DNA of 64,000 nucleotides, from positions 248,001 to 312,000 of the forward strand of contig JACKNF010000003.1 in the NCBI GenBank assembly GCA_024234995.1. The letters are read 5' to 3'. A model generated the notes under the pieces. The model searched no databases. It saw only the letters and a list, made by a program, of their open reading frames with translations, and was not told the DNA's origin. A program made the position numbers and the translations under genes. Below, one piece after another: positions 7,335 to 16,905 of this stretch. Every line of letters starts with the position of its first letter. Position 1 is the first letter of the stretch. This DNA is from Gammaproteobacteria bacterium (lineage in GTDB: Bacteria; Pseudomonadota; Gammaproteobacteria; Competibacterales; Competibacteraceae).

Positions 7335-10196
7335 TCATTCCTCTGCATCAGGCTCGCCACAGTTCCGTAGAATCACGGCTCGCACGGCATCCCGCAAGCG
7401 CACTGCCGCTGACCAATCAACGCCAGCCGGTTGAACCGGTGGCTCAACAATCACCTCCAACCGGCCCCGGCGTGGAAACCAGGAGCCAGCGCGCAGGATA
7501 TCGCGTGTCCCGCGAATCGTCACCGGCGCCACCAGAACGCCGGCCTGGGCCGCTGCCATAAACGCACCCATGCGGAATGACAACAAACCAGGCATTCGTT
7601 TAAACGTCCCCTCCGGAAAAAACCCCAGCGATTGACCCGCCTGGGCAGCTTTAGCGATCTTGCGCGCCTCATCGACACTGCGCTGCATATCGAAACGCTC
7701 AACGAACAAGGTGCCAATGCGTTGCAGCGGCCGGGCGATCCAATGATTATCCAGCAACTCCCGTTTAGCAACATAGTGAAAATGCCGGGGAATTGCCGCC
7801 ATCAGCACATAGGCATCGAGAAAACTGGAATGATTAGCAACCAATATGCAGGGGCCTGTGGGCAAATACTCCAGTCCACGCACAGTCAGTGGCGTTCCCG
7901 TCATCTGCGCTAGCAACCAGGTCGCGCTCCGCGCCAGCGCCCAGCGCTGCCCCATCTTCGGCAGCACCATAATCCCCAGCCAAGTGACCGGCGCCAGCAC
8001 CCCGAACAGGATCCAAGCATACCCAGCAAACAGCCGTTCACCCACACCTCGCCCCAATCGCCGTATCTGTGCCCAGACGCTCACCAGCGTCATCCGTGTC
8101 AGTTGTAGCCAAAGAGCCCGGCTGCCACGTCCAAGCGCATCGCGCTCATACAACTCCCGGATCGCTGCCCGGCGAATCTTGCCACTGGAGGTCTTCAATA
8201 CCGTGCGCGGCGGCGCTAATCTCACATCATCCGGCGGCATACCCAATAAATCCACACTGACACTCTGAATCTGCTGACACAGACGCGCCCGCGCTTCTGG
8301 CTGAGTAGATCGAGTCTCGGCAACTACCACCAATCGTTCGCTGCCGGTTGCCGGATCATCACTGGCAAACACCGCGACACAGCCCTTGCGAATGCTGGGA
8401 ATTTCGCCAACTGCCTGTTCCAGTTCATAAGGATAAATGTTGCGCCCGCCGCGAATAATCAAGTCCTTGATTCGCCCCGTCAGGTAGATATCACCATCCG
8501 CAAGATAGCCGCGATCTCCGGAATCCAGCCAGTCATCGCCATGCGGGAAGAGTCGACGGGTCGCCTCAGGGTTGCGGTAATAACCAGCAGTTGCCGATGG
8601 ACCTTTGAATTCCACTCGACCCTCCCGCCGCTCAGGCAACTCCCTACCCTGTTCATCGACGATACGGACTTGATGATTGGGAATCGGCTGGCCACAGGCG
8701 GGAAATTGCAGGGCATTCATATCACCAGGCGAAGTAAGCTCAGCCCGGCCACTGGCCATGAATATCTCCCGCTGTACCTGGTCAATGACGGGCCCTCTAT
8801 TTGGCGGCTGTAACGCCAACCCCACCGAACATTCAGCCAGTCCATAGACCGGTGCCATCGCCTCTCGTCGAAAGCCGTAGCGTCCAAAGCGGTTAATGAA
8901 GCGCTCCAAAGTTCCAGGACTGACCGGTTCTGCACCATTGAGAGCCATCCGCCAAGAACTCAGATCTAAACCTTCGATATCGTGATCCTGAATGGCGCGA
9001 ACACACAATTCATAGGCAAAATTGGGTGCGGCAGACAGCGTGCCGCGATGACGGTGAATCGCCCACAACCAACGTGAGGGCCGCGCCAGAAAACTGAGCG
9101 GCGATATTACAATCAACGGAAAGGCGTAGTACAAGCTGCCTAAACAGGCACCGATCAGCCCCATGTCGTGATAAAGTGGCAACCAACTGACAAACACATC
9201 ATCGGAACTGGCCCCTACTCTCGGCCCCATAGCCCGCAGGTTGGCCAGCAAGTTGGTGTGGGTCAGCATCACCCCCTTGGGATCACCGGTACTGCCCGAG
9301 GTATATTGCAGAAAAGCCAAATCTTTGGGTTTGGTGGCGGCATTCTTCCAAAATGCGGGTTCCTGCGCCAACTCTCCAGCGGTTACAATGTGCCGTAAGC
9401 ATTCTACCTGGGCCTGAAGCAACCGGGCTACCAATTTGGCTTCAGGCACAGTAATCAGTGCCACGGCTTCGGCATTGCTTAGCAGCCGGGCATGGCGGCG
9501 CAAGTGCTCCTCGATTTGTGAAGGGCGCACTGGCGGATAGATCGGCACCGGCGCCCCGCCAGCCAGCAGGATGCCAAAGAAGCTGATGAAATATTCAGCG
9601 CTGGTTGGCAACATGATGGCCACGGTCTGGCCCGGCTGCAACCCGCGCTCCCGCAACCCTGTTGCCAACGCCCGCGCACCCTGGCGTAAGCTGGCATAGG
9701 TGAAGGCATGGTCGATCTGGTCATGCGCGCCGTAAATCTGGATCGCCAGCCGGTCAGGATGTGCTTCGCTATGCCAGTCGAGAACTTCGAGTAAGGTGGT
9801 AGCGCGGGTGGGTGCGCTGATGGTAGACCGCTCCAAGGCCGGCGCCAATGGCTCGGCCATTGAGATGGAGTCCACCGATCCGCCACGAGCTTGTTGAATG
9901 AGTTCTAGCAAGTCTCGCAGCGTTTCGACCATGAGCACCTGTTCATTCAACCGGACCTGGAAGGCTTTTTCGACACGTTGCAATAACTCAGTGCGCGCCA
10001 AGCTGTCTAGCGCCAGGTCGCGATCGACATGACTATCCAGCGAGAGTCCCTCGGCAGCGCGCCCCGGCGGGCGGATTTCCAGCAACAGTTCGCGCAACAG
10101 GGCCAGCAGACGAGTGGCAGTGTCCTCGATAGCGTCCGAGGTGGAAGAAGTAGCCGTTTTGGAAGGGGTGGGCAGTCCATCACGATCGGAAAGCAT
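7335..10196 (-). CDS. Tri-domain fusion: acyl carrier protein, fatty acyl-AMP ligase, 1-acyl-glycerophosphate acyltransferase
   Basis: One 953-residue reading frame carries three enzymatic parts. Residues about 20-105 form an acyl carrier domain with the phosphopantetheine Ser65 in LALDSLARTEL. Residues about 135-690 form an adenylating ligase with the P-loop YTSGSTGDPKG (near 299), GYRNP-type and SGDRGY motifs, and the C-terminal K-containing SSGKIRR. Residues about 715-760 are hydrophobic and probably membrane-associated. Residues about 770-935 are a PlsC-type acyltransferase with H-x4-D (NHSSFLD, His789) and FPEGTFKR. The architecture implies acid activation, loading on the built-in carrier and transfer to a lysophospholipid-like acceptor at the membrane, resembling Aas plus an ACP. 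Substrates are unknown. It stands alone. Confidence 0.9.
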   Translation of the reverse strand: MLSDRDGLPTPSKTATSSTSDAIEDTATRLLALLRELLLEIRPPGRAAEGLSLDSHVDRDLALDSLARTELLQRVEKAFQVRLNEQVLMVETLRDLLELIQQARGGSVDSISMAEPLAPALERSTISAPTRATTLLEVLDWHSEAHPDRLAIQIYGAHDQIDHAFTYASLRQGARALATGLRERGLQPGQTVAIMLPTSAEYFISFFGILLAGGAPVPIYPPVRPSQIEEHLRRHARLLSNAEAVALITVPEAKLVARLLQAQVECLRHIVTAGELAQEPAFWKNAATKPKDLAFLQYTSGSTGDPKGVMLTHTNLLANLRAMGPRVGASSDDVFVSWLPLYHDMGLIGACLGSLYYAFPLIVISPLSFLARPSRWLWAIHRHRGTLSAAPNFAYELCVRAIQDHDIEGLDLSSWRMALNGAEPVSPGTLERFINRFGRYGFRREAMAPVYGLAECSVGLALQPPNRGPVIDQVQREIFMASGRAELTSPGDMNALQFPACGQPIPNHQVRIVDEQGRELPERREGRVEFKGPSATAGYYRNPEATRRLFPHGDDWLDSGDRGYLADGDIYLTGRIKDLIIRGGRNIYPYELEQAVGEIPSIRKGCVAVFASDDPATGSERLVVVAETRSTQPEARARLCQQIQSVSVDLLGMPPDDVRLAPPRTVLKTSSGKIRRAAIRELYERDALGRGSRALWLQLTRMTLVSVWAQIRRLGRGVGERLFAGYAWILFGVLAPVTWLGIMVLPKMGQRWALARSATWLLAQMTGTPLTVRGLEYLPTGPCILVANHSSFLDAYVLMAAIPRHFHYVAKRELLDNHWIARPLQRIGTLFVERFDMQRSVDEARKIAKAAQAGQSLGFFPEGTFKRMPGLLSFRMGAFMAAAQAGVLVAPVTIRGTRDILRAGSWFPRRGRLEVIVEPPVQPAGVDWSAAVRLRDAVRAVILRNCGEPDAEE

Positions 10197-10360
10197 AGCG
10201 GCGGTCCGTAAGTGGTGAGGATTTAGCTAGCAACCTGAATCAGGCTAGCGGCGTCTTAGCCTGACATTCTATAGAATAGAGCGAATAAAGCGTGCTGCAT
10301 CGGTGATGACCGGGGATGGTTTCACCATGCCGCTTGCTGATTCTATGAGGATATCTGTTC

Positions 10361-12640
10361 ATGATGCGTCAATTATTTCGCTGTGGGTTGGCTTTATGGT
10401 TATGGGGTCCCGTCAGTGCCCTAGCACTGGAGGTCAGCGAGATTCAGGTTCAATCGGCTTTGAATCAATTATTTGATGCAACGATTCCCTTGCCGACCCT
10501 AATCCCTGAAGATATCACCAAAGTTTCCGTTAAGATCGCCTCACCGGCGATGTTCGAGGAGTTTGGCCTGGATCAAACTTCTACCTTAGAAAATCTGGTT
10601 TTTTCGATTCAATATGATGAGGAAAGCCGGGTTTACGTTAAGGTCGTCTCGACTCAACCGATCCGTGAACCGTCACTGGCGCTGTTGCTGGAGTTCGGCT
10701 GGCCACGCGGAAAAACCTTTCGTGAATTCACTGTGTTACTCGATCCGGTGAAGCGATTGGCTCAACGTCCCGGCGGCCGGACTAAAACAATTCTCAGTGA
10801 ACCTGTTGTAGCAGTGGAGAAATCCGCTGCCTCCGTGGTGACTTCTGAAACACATGAAACACCGCTAGAGACATCACCATTTCCGGTATCGGATAAGACT
10901 TATGGCCCCGTTGCACCCGGCGAGGGGTTATGGGGGATCGCCCTCAAACTCCGTCCTGAAGGGATTACCCGCGAACAGATGATGCAGGCGTTATTCAAAG
11001 CTAATCCTGAGGCTTTTTCCAGCCTGGGCATCGATGGCCTGAAGATCGGTGCTACGTTGCGGGTTCCGAGCTACCGGGAAATTGCCGATTTAACCGGCTC
11101 TCCAATCGCCCTACGATTAGCGGCGGTGAAAGCGTCAACTATGGTGCCGGTAAAATCGGCAGAAGCTACTCCACCTCCATCCGATACTTCGCCTGGGGAG
11201 TCAGCAAAGATTGCGGCCAGCGATCTAGAAGTATTCCCTTTGGCGCCACCGCCGGCTCTCAACCCAACTGATTCGGTTAACTTACCTACTCCCGAACCTG
11301 CACCGGTCACATCCTCTCCCCTCGATTCTTCTCCGCCAGTAGCTAAAGAAAGCTCTTCACCTGAATCAACGCTAGCAGTTGCCGCCGCCACATCGGAATC
11401 GGGATCAGGATCGGAACCAGAAACTGTTCAACAGACTGAATCAGAACAAAAACTGACGCAAGAACCTAAACAAGAATCCGTCCAAGCACCGGAATCTATA
11501 CCTGAATCCGTCCAACCCCCTGAGTCCCAATCAAAACCGGCACCCGCGCACGAACCGGAAACCGTTCAAGCGCCGGAATCCACACCGGCATCCGTCCAAG
11601 CTTCTGAGTCCCAATCAAAACCGGCACCCGCACCCGAACCGGAAACCGTTCAAGCGCCGGAATCCGCACCGGCATCCGTCCAAGCTTCTGAGTCCCAATC
11701 AAAACCGGCACCCGCACCCGAACCGGAAACCGTTCAAGCACCGGAATCCGTGCCCGAATCCGTCCAACCCCCTGAGTCCCAATCAAAACCGGAACCAGTG
11801 CCCGAACCGGAAACCGTTCAAGCACCGGAATCCGTACCTGAATCTGTCCAACCCCCTGAGCTCCAATCAAAACTGGAACCAGCGCCCAAACCGGAAACCG
11901 TTCAAGCACCGGAACCCGTACCTGAATCTGTCCAACCCTCTGAGTCCCAATCAAAACTGGAACCAGTGCCCGAACCGGAAACCATCCAAGTCCCTGAGAT
12001 AACGCCTGAACCTGTAGCAATAACCTCCCAGCCAGATTCGTCCTTTCTGGGACCCGTTTCAGCGACTCCACTACTGTCTTTGGTGGCTGCGGAAATCACG
12101 GTGGCCGCTCAGACGCTTATAAAAAATGTTTCCCAGCAAGCAACCTTAATAACACCAAGCACCGGCTCCGGTACTTTGGCCTCAGAAGAAGCCGCTACTG
12201 GGGTTCTACCACTTGTCGAGTCCTCTACACCAGAGATTGCTGAAGTTGAAGAACCATTACCTGCCGGACCACCGCCAGCAGACTCAGCCAAACAGGCATC
12301 AGAGAAATCGACAGTAGTGAAGCCGGCTCAGCCAGTTCCACCTTCTTATAAGGGAGGCGATCAATATGGTCCTGTTTCTAACAATGAAAGGCTTTGGAAT
12401 ATCGCAGGCAAGGTCGTTCCTGATCCAAGTATTGATCGGGACATCATGATGAAGGCGCTGTTCATGGCCAATCCGCAGGCGTTTTCCAAATCCAGCATGG
12501 ATTATTTGAAAGAAGGCGCCCTATTAAAGATTCCTACTCTGCGGGAAATTGTTAAGTACACTGGCTCCAGCGCTGCGCAACAATTGTTGAAAAAGCAGCA
12601 GGGCACCGGCACAGTTGCGCCGGCAAAAGAAGAGGAATAA
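10361..12640 (+). CDS. FimV-like cell-envelope protein with tandem repeats
   Basis: The 759-residue protein has a signal peptide (cleavage near ALA-LEVSE). It is followed by the FimV N-terminal domain (about 24-145; IQVQSALNQLFDATIPL and a LLLEFGWPRGKTFREFTVLLDP-like end), then a FimV LysM-like segment (about 184-245; YGPVAPGEGLWGIALKLRP). A long Pro/Glu/Ser/Gln linker contains six 28-residue repeats. A second LysM-like segment (about 665-730; YGPVSNNERLWNIAGKV) closes the protein. FimV family proteins bind peptidoglycan and organise polar pili and type II secretion. The usual transmembrane helix and C-terminal TPR domain are absent, so this is a short, probably periplasmic relative. Its promoter lies in the 164-bp gap shared with the divergent fusion gene. 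Confidence 0.85.
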   Translation: MMRQLFRCGLALWLWGPVSALALEVSEIQVQSALNQLFDATIPLPTLIPEDITKVSVKIASPAMFEEFGLDQTSTLENLVFSIQYDEESRVYVKVVSTQPIREPSLALLLEFGWPRGKTFREFTVLLDPVKRLAQRPGGRTKTILSEPVVAVEKSAASVVTSETHETPLETSPFPVSDKTYGPVAPGEGLWGIALKLRPEGITREQMMQALFKANPEAFSSLGIDGLKIGATLRVPSYREIADLTGSPIALRLAAVKASTMVPVKSAEATPPPSDTSPGESAKIAASDLEVFPLAPPPALNPTDSVNLPTPEPAPVTSSPLDSSPPVAKESSSPESTLAVAAATSESGSGSEPETVQQTESEQKLTQEPKQESVQAPESIPESVQPPESQSKPAPAHEPETVQAPESTPASVQASESQSKPAPAPEPETVQAPESAPASVQASESQSKPAPAPEPETVQAPESVPESVQPPESQSKPEPVPEPETVQAPESVPESVQPPELQSKLEPAPKPETVQAPEPVPESVQPSESQSKLEPVPEPETIQVPEITPEPVAITSQPDSSFLGPVSATPLLSLVAAEITVAAQTLIKNVSQQATLITPSTGSGTLASEEAATGVLPLVESSTPEIAEVEEPLPAGPPPADSAKQASEKSTVVKPAQPVPPSYKGGDQYGPVSNNERLWNIAGKVVPDPSIDRDIMMKALFMANPQAFSKSSMDYLKEGALLKIPTLREIVKYTGSSAAQQLLKKQQGTGTVAPAKEEE
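11480..11983 (+). repeat. Six 84-bp tandem repeats inside the FimV-like gene
   Basis: Six in-frame 28-codon units start at 11480, 11564, 11648, 11732, 11816 and 11900, each beginning VQAPE and ending PET. Units 2 and 3 are nearly identical at the nucleotide level; later units have drifted (SKP to SKL, PESQ to PELQ). A seventh, degenerate unit begins IQVPE at 11984. The encoded linker is extended and acidic. Confidence 0.95.
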
Positions 12641-12665
12641 TGATGGAAATCTGGGCCCTGGCAAT

Positions 12666-12705
12666 ACCCCCCGGCTGATGCTACCTGGCGCGCAACGCCG
12701 GGGGT
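12666..12705. terminator. Hairpin between convergent fimV-like and proline-rich genes
   Basis: ACCCCCCGGC at 12666-12675 pairs with GCCGGGGGT at 12697-12705, with one bulged C, enclosing a 21-base loop. It lies in the 73-bp gap between two convergent stop codons and could serve both. A short TTTT follows at 12712 on the plus strand. Confidence 0.6.
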
Positions 12706-12713
12706 CAGAAGTT

Positions 12714-13376
12714 TTAACGCCAGTAGAAAGTGAGGTGAGATTGACGGGAACCTGTAACACGCACCGTTTGCTGTTGGGTCTGGTTCAGCACACTGACTTC
12801 TACGCGATAGGCAGCCGGCGGTAGCTGGGTAAAGAACCACGGCCCCTGCGACTGAGCGCTAAGGACCGTCCTGCCACCTTCGTCCATGATGTTAACCTGG
12901 ACATCAGCCAGATAATCGCCGCTGCCCTGCATTGCAAACAATAGCCGCAGGTTAAACTGATTGGACAAGGCATTAAGCTCACTGCGCTCGCCTTCACCAA
13001 CCCCCCCTGAGACATAGCGAATACCTTGATTCTCTTGAATCCGGACCAAGCCGCCAGGCGGCAGCCAGCCAGGCCCTTCATCCTCCTGCAGATCCGCTCC
13101 GGAAGGCCCCCAGCTTGAACCAGAATGAGGGATAGTCTGCGGCGGCGAAACGGGGGCAGACCTGCCCAGATCAGGCCGCGTGTAGAGCTGGATACCACTC
13201 TCATCCGGAGGTAATTGCTGCCGTGGCGAGCTGGACAAAGGAGGTGGCTCTTGCGATGGCGGCGGGCTGTAGACTGGCGGAGCAGAATATGTCTGTTGTG
13301 CACTAGCTAGCGGATTCAATCCGATGCCCAGCCCTAGCACCATTGCTGTCAAACTCATCGTGCGCATCATGATCAT
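12714..13376 (-). CDS. Secreted proline-rich protein of unknown function
   Basis: This 220-residue protein has a signal peptide (cleavage near PLASA-QQTYS) and a Pro/Ser-rich low-complexity stretch (about 30-100). The C-terminal domain (about 120-220) is rich in alternating hydrophobics: YLADVQVNIMDEGGRTVLS, then PAAYRVEVSVLNQTQQQTVRV. This looks like a small beta-sandwich of the carboxypeptidase-regulatory type, as in uncharacterised periplasmic proteins. The start at 13376 has AGGAG 7 nt upstream. I do not recognise a named family. Confidence 0.65.
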   Translation of the reverse strand: MIMMRTMSLTAMVLGLGIGLNPLASAQQTYSAPPVYSPPPSQEPPPLSSSPRQQLPPDESGIQLYTRPDLGRSAPVSPPQTIPHSGSSWGPSGADLQEDEGPGWLPPGGLVRIQENQGIRYVSGGVGEGERSELNALSNQFNLRLLFAMQGSGDYLADVQVNIMDEGGRTVLSAQSQGPWFFTQLPPAAYRVEVSVLNQTQQQTVRVTGSRQSHLTFYWR

Positions 13377-13498
13377 TGCCAGTCTCCTTTTTGTTCTCTA
13401 TGAGCCGTGTCAAAAACAGATTCTCTGATCGATGGTTGATTACCCCTTAGAGTTTGCAGGAATCGTATTGATTCCCTACCACTCACTCCTCCTCATCC

Positions 13499-14917
13499 CT
13501 AGACAATAGATGCGTTTTCCTGGCGGATGTATTCCTTGATTTTATCAACGTCCGCGTCCATCACCTCGAACCGTTGTGGCAGGGCCTCAATATCTTCATA
13601 ACCAGCAGGGCGTTCCGGTGATCGGCCCAACGCCTCAACGATAGACTCCTCAAACTTGGCTGGCAACGCGGTTTCTAGACACAGCAGCGGTATTCCTTCT
13701 TCACGATACTCCAACCCGACCTTTATCCCATCGGCAGTGTGAGGGTCGATGATGACGCCGCACTCCTGGTATACCCGGCGGATGACCGCCATCCGGTTCG
13801 GGTGGTTGCTCGACCCGGATACAAAGCCAAACCGATGGATTCCGCGAAAAGCGTCAGTACCGGACAAATCGAAGAATCCATGCGTATCCACTTGCCGCCA
13901 AAGTTCGCGGACCACTTCTGGGTCGCGCCCAACCACATCGTAGATAAAGCGCTCAAAATTCGACGCCTTAGAAATATCCATAGACGGGCTGCTGGTTTGC
14001 ACTACCTGACCGGACTTGCGTACCCGGTAAACGCCTGTGCGGAAAAATTCATCGAGCACATTGTTTTCATTGGTGGCTAGGATCAACCGGCGGATAGGCA
14101 GCCCCATGCACTTAGCAATGTAGCCAGCACAGATATTGCCGAAGTTACCAGACGGTACAGCAAACGATACCTCTTGACCGTCACGCTCAGTTACCGCCAG
14201 CCAGCCCTTGAAGTAATAAACAATCTGTGCAGCCACCCGCGCCCAGTTAATGGAGTTAACAGTGCCAATGGCATGGCGCGCCTTGAATTCAGCATCATTA
14301 CTAACCGCCTTGACGATATCCTGGCAGTCATCGAATACCCCGCGCACAGCGATATTAAAGATGTTAGCGTCCTGCAACGAAAACATCTGCGCGGTTTGAA
14401 ACTGGCTCATTTTCTGATATGGCGACAACATGAATACCCGGATACCGCGTTTGCCGCGCATGGCATACTCAGCGCTGGAACCGGTATCGCCAGAGGTCGC
14501 ACCCAAGATGTTGAGATGACCACCCGTCTTGAGCAAGGCATACTCAAACAAGTTGCCAAGTAATTGCAGTGCGATATCCTTGAACGCTAAGGTTGGCCCG
14601 TTGGATAGCTCCACCAAGCTGACGCCATCCAGCAAAGCTTTAACGGGCGTGATCGTCTCAGTGTGAAAAGCTTCGACCGTGTAGGTTTTGTTGATTAACC
14701 CCCGCAAGTCATCGGCCGGCAAGTCATCAATGAATTTGCTCAGAATGGCGAACGCCAGTTCTGGGTAGGATAACCCGCGCCAATTTGCCAGTTCTCCGGG
14801 CGCCAGCGTTGGGTAGTCTTCCGGGAGAGTCAAACCGCCATCAGGCGCCAGGCCACCTAGCAGAATATCGGAGAAAGTCGCTGGGGCCATGCCGCCCCGG
14901 GTACTGACGTAGCGCAT
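13499..14917 (-). CDS. thrC: Threonine synthase
   Basis: Converts O-phosphohomoserine to threonine with PLP in the cytoplasm. The 472 residues correspond to the long class. The start is MRYVSTRGGMAPATFSDILL, the PLP lysine is Lys113 in GPTLAFKDIALQLLGN, and the phosphate-binding loops are GATSGDTGSSAEYAM and AVPSGNFGNICAGY. It is 48 bp downstream of lpxB on the same strand. No hom gene is adjacent, unlike many gammaproteobacteria, so it may ride on the lpx transcript or use its own promoter. Confidence 0.95.
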   Translation of the reverse strand: MRYVSTRGGMAPATFSDILLGGLAPDGGLTLPEDYPTLAPGELANWRGLSYPELAFAILSKFIDDLPADDLRGLINKTYTVEAFHTETITPVKALLDGVSLVELSNGPTLAFKDIALQLLGNLFEYALLKTGGHLNILGATSGDTGSSAEYAMRGKRGIRVFMLSPYQKMSQFQTAQMFSLQDANIFNIAVRGVFDDCQDIVKAVSNDAEFKARHAIGTVNSINWARVAAQIVYYFKGWLAVTERDGQEVSFAVPSGNFGNICAGYIAKCMGLPIRRLILATNENNVLDEFFRTGVYRVRKSGQVVQTSSPSMDISKASNFERFIYDVVGRDPEVVRELWRQVDTHGFFDLSGTDAFRGIHRFGFVSGSSNHPNRMAVIRRVYQECGVIIDPHTADGIKVGLEYREEGIPLLCLETALPAKFEESIVEALGRSPERPAGYEDIEALPQRFEVMDADVDKIKEYIRQENASIV

Positions 14918-14964
14918 GTGGGGAATCCTCGGAAGTCACAAAGCTCGGGGAGTTTATATACCCG

Positions 14965-16119
14965 TCATTGTACCTTTGATAGTGGCCTCAACAATGCCAT
15001 GATAGCGGTAGCTGCTTGTTCGCTAGCATTCCGGCGCAACTGGACATGCAGTTCCGTAAATTTTGCCACCAGTTTTTCACTAGCAGCAGTGTCGCTCAGC
15101 CAACGCAGCACCGCCGCTCCTAAATGCGGCACAGTCGCCGCGTCCTGCAAAAATTCTGGGACCAGCTCCCGTCCGGCTAGCAGATTGGGCAGCGCAAAAT
15201 AACGGGTTGTTACCAGCCGCCGGGCTAACCAAGCAGTTATCGGAGCCACCCGGTAAGCAACAACCATCGGCCGCTTGAGCAGCATAGCCTCCAAAGTTGC
15301 AGTACCCGAGGCCAGTAAAACAATATCAGCAGCAGTCATAACCTCACGGGAATGGCCTTGGATCAGCGTCAATGGCAAACCTGGCGCATATTTAGATCGC
15401 AACGCTTCCAGGAACGCATAAAGCTGAGGCGCCGCCGCTGGTATCAGGAAATGCACGTTAGGCCACTGAGCGTACAACCACTGAGCAGTATCGAGAAACA
15501 ATGGCGCCAGACGGCTCACTTCACCCCTGCGGCTACCTGGCAGCAAAGCGATGATGCGCGTCTCAGCCGGCAATGCCAAACTCAGTTGCTGTCGAGCCTT
15601 CCTGGCATCACTGTACAAGGGAATTTCATCCGCTAGCGGATGACCCACATAACTGACTGGAACGCTATATTGCTCGTAAAACGCTGCTTCAAAGGGGAAG
15701 AGGGTCAACACCAAATCCACAGCACGGGCGATCTTACGCACCCGCCAGGGCCGCCACGCCCACACCGATGGGCTGACATAATGCACGGCTGGAATACCGT
15801 GAACACGCAACTGACGCTCCAAGCCCAGGTTGAAGTCTGGCGCGTCAATGCCAATGAAAACATCTGGCCGGTCAGCAATGAGCTGTTGGTAAAGCTGCTG
15901 GCGGATACGAAATAATGCCGGGAGATGATGCAGCACTTCCACGAGTCCCATGACGGCCAGCCGCTCCAGGGAAACCAGACTGAGCAACCCCTGTGCGATC
16001 ATCTCCGGTCCGCCGATCCCGGTAAACCGGGCCTGGGGATAGCGCGCTTTCAGTGCGGCGATAAGGCTCGCGCCCAACAAATCACCGGACAATTCGCCAG
16101 CGACCAGGGCGATGTGCAT
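14965..16119 (-). CDS. lpxB: Lipid-A-disaccharide synthase
   Basis: Peripheral inner-membrane GT19 enzyme that joins UDP-2,3-diacylglucosamine and lipid X to make the lipid A disaccharide. The 384 residues start MHIALVAGELSGDLLGASLI. They contain GIDAPDFNLGLERQLR, the conserved HYVSPSVWAWRPWRV segment and LLPGSRRGEV of the nucleotide-binding half. It lies 12 bp after lpxA in the standard lpxD-fabZ-lpxA-lpxB order. The rnhB and dnaE genes that follow lpxB in enterobacteria are replaced here by thrC. Confidence 0.96.
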   Translation of the reverse strand: MHIALVAGELSGDLLGASLIAALKARYPQARFTGIGGPEMIAQGLLSLVSLERLAVMGLVEVLHHLPALFRIRQQLYQQLIADRPDVFIGIDAPDFNLGLERQLRVHGIPAVHYVSPSVWAWRPWRVRKIARAVDLVLTLFPFEAAFYEQYSVPVSYVGHPLADEIPLYSDARKARQQLSLALPAETRIIALLPGSRRGEVSRLAPLFLDTAQWLYAQWPNVHFLIPAAAPQLYAFLEALRSKYAPGLPLTLIQGHSREVMTAADIVLLASGTATLEAMLLKRPMVVAYRVAPITAWLARRLVTTRYFALPNLLAGRELVPEFLQDAATVPHLGAAVLRWLSDTAASEKLVAKFTELHVQLRRNASEQAATAIMALLRPLSKVQ

Positions 16120-16131
16120 GAGCCGCCCGGC

Positions 16132-16905
16132 CTAGCGGACGATACCGTTGCGGGACGGTGCGGCCAGAAAATCGGCCAAAATTTGCAAACGCGGGTAATC
16201 CACCGTCATCTCTCGTACCTTTTCCACCGCCTCCTCCAACCGCAAGTTAGCGCGATAAATCACCTTGTAGGCACGGCGAATGGCCTGAATTTCCTCATCG
16301 GCAAAACCACGCCGGCGCAATCCTTCAGCATTAATACCATAAGGCTCAGCGCGGTAGCCAGCCACTGTAACATAGGGCGGCACATCTCGATGCACTCCGC
16401 AGGCGAAGCCACAAAAGCTGTGTGCACCGAGCCGGGTAAATTGGTATACCAAGGCGAACCCACCGAGCGCCACATCATCCTCGACATGCACATGCCCAGC
16501 CAGTGATGCACCATTGGCAAAGATAGTCCGGTTACCCACCACACAATCATGGGCAATATGCACGTAGGCCATAATCCAGTTGTCATCACCCAGCCGGGTT
16601 ACACTGGCATCCTGCACAGTGCCGCGATTGATGGTCACGAACTCGCGGATGGTGTTGCGGTCACCGATCTCCAAGCGAGTCGGTTCACCGCCGTATTTCT
16701 TGTCCTGGGGGACTTCACCCAACGAAGTGAACTGGTAAATGCGATTTTCGCGACCGATATAAGTCGGACCTTGGATCACAACATGCGGGCCGATCCAGGT
16801 GCCGGTGCCGATCTCCACTTCCGGTCCGATCACCGAAAATGGGCCAACGGTTACGTCCGGTGCGAGTTGGGCCGACGGATCCACCACGGCGCGCGAATCG
16901 ATCAC
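16132..16905 (-). CDS. lpxA: UDP-N-acetylglucosamine acyltransferase
   Basis: Catalyses the first lipid A step, adding 3-hydroxyacyl from ACP to UDP-GlcNAc. The 257 residues form a left-handed beta-helix of hexapeptide repeats. The catalytic His lies in MAYVHIAHDCVVG, and ASLAGHVHVEDDVALGGFA follows. The start is a GTG at 16905 that overlaps the fabZ TGA as GTGA, so the two are translationally coupled. Confidence 0.95.
   Translation of the reverse strand: MIDSRAVVDPSAQLAPDVTVGPFSVIGPEVEIGTGTWIGPHVVIQGPTYIGRENRIYQFTSLGEVPQDKKYGGEPTRLEIGDRNTIREFVTINRGTVQDASVTRLGDDNWIMAYVHIAHDCVVGNRTIFANGASLAGHVHVEDDVALGGFALVYQFTRLGAHSFCGFACGVHRDVPPYVTVAGYRAEPYGINAEGLRRRGFADEEIQAIRRAYKVIYRANLRLEEAVEKVREMTVDYPRLQILADFLAAPSRNGIVR

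Noticed and set aside
11480..11983. Regular repeats considered as a CRISPR array
   Set aside because: Units are contiguous, 84 bp and coding, with no unique spacers.
11496..12071. 191-codon minus-strand open frame with a repetitive product
   Set aside because: It is antisense to the 84-bp repeats of the FimV-like gene; the repeat period is a multiple of three, which keeps opposite frames open. No ribosome-binding site or family similarity.
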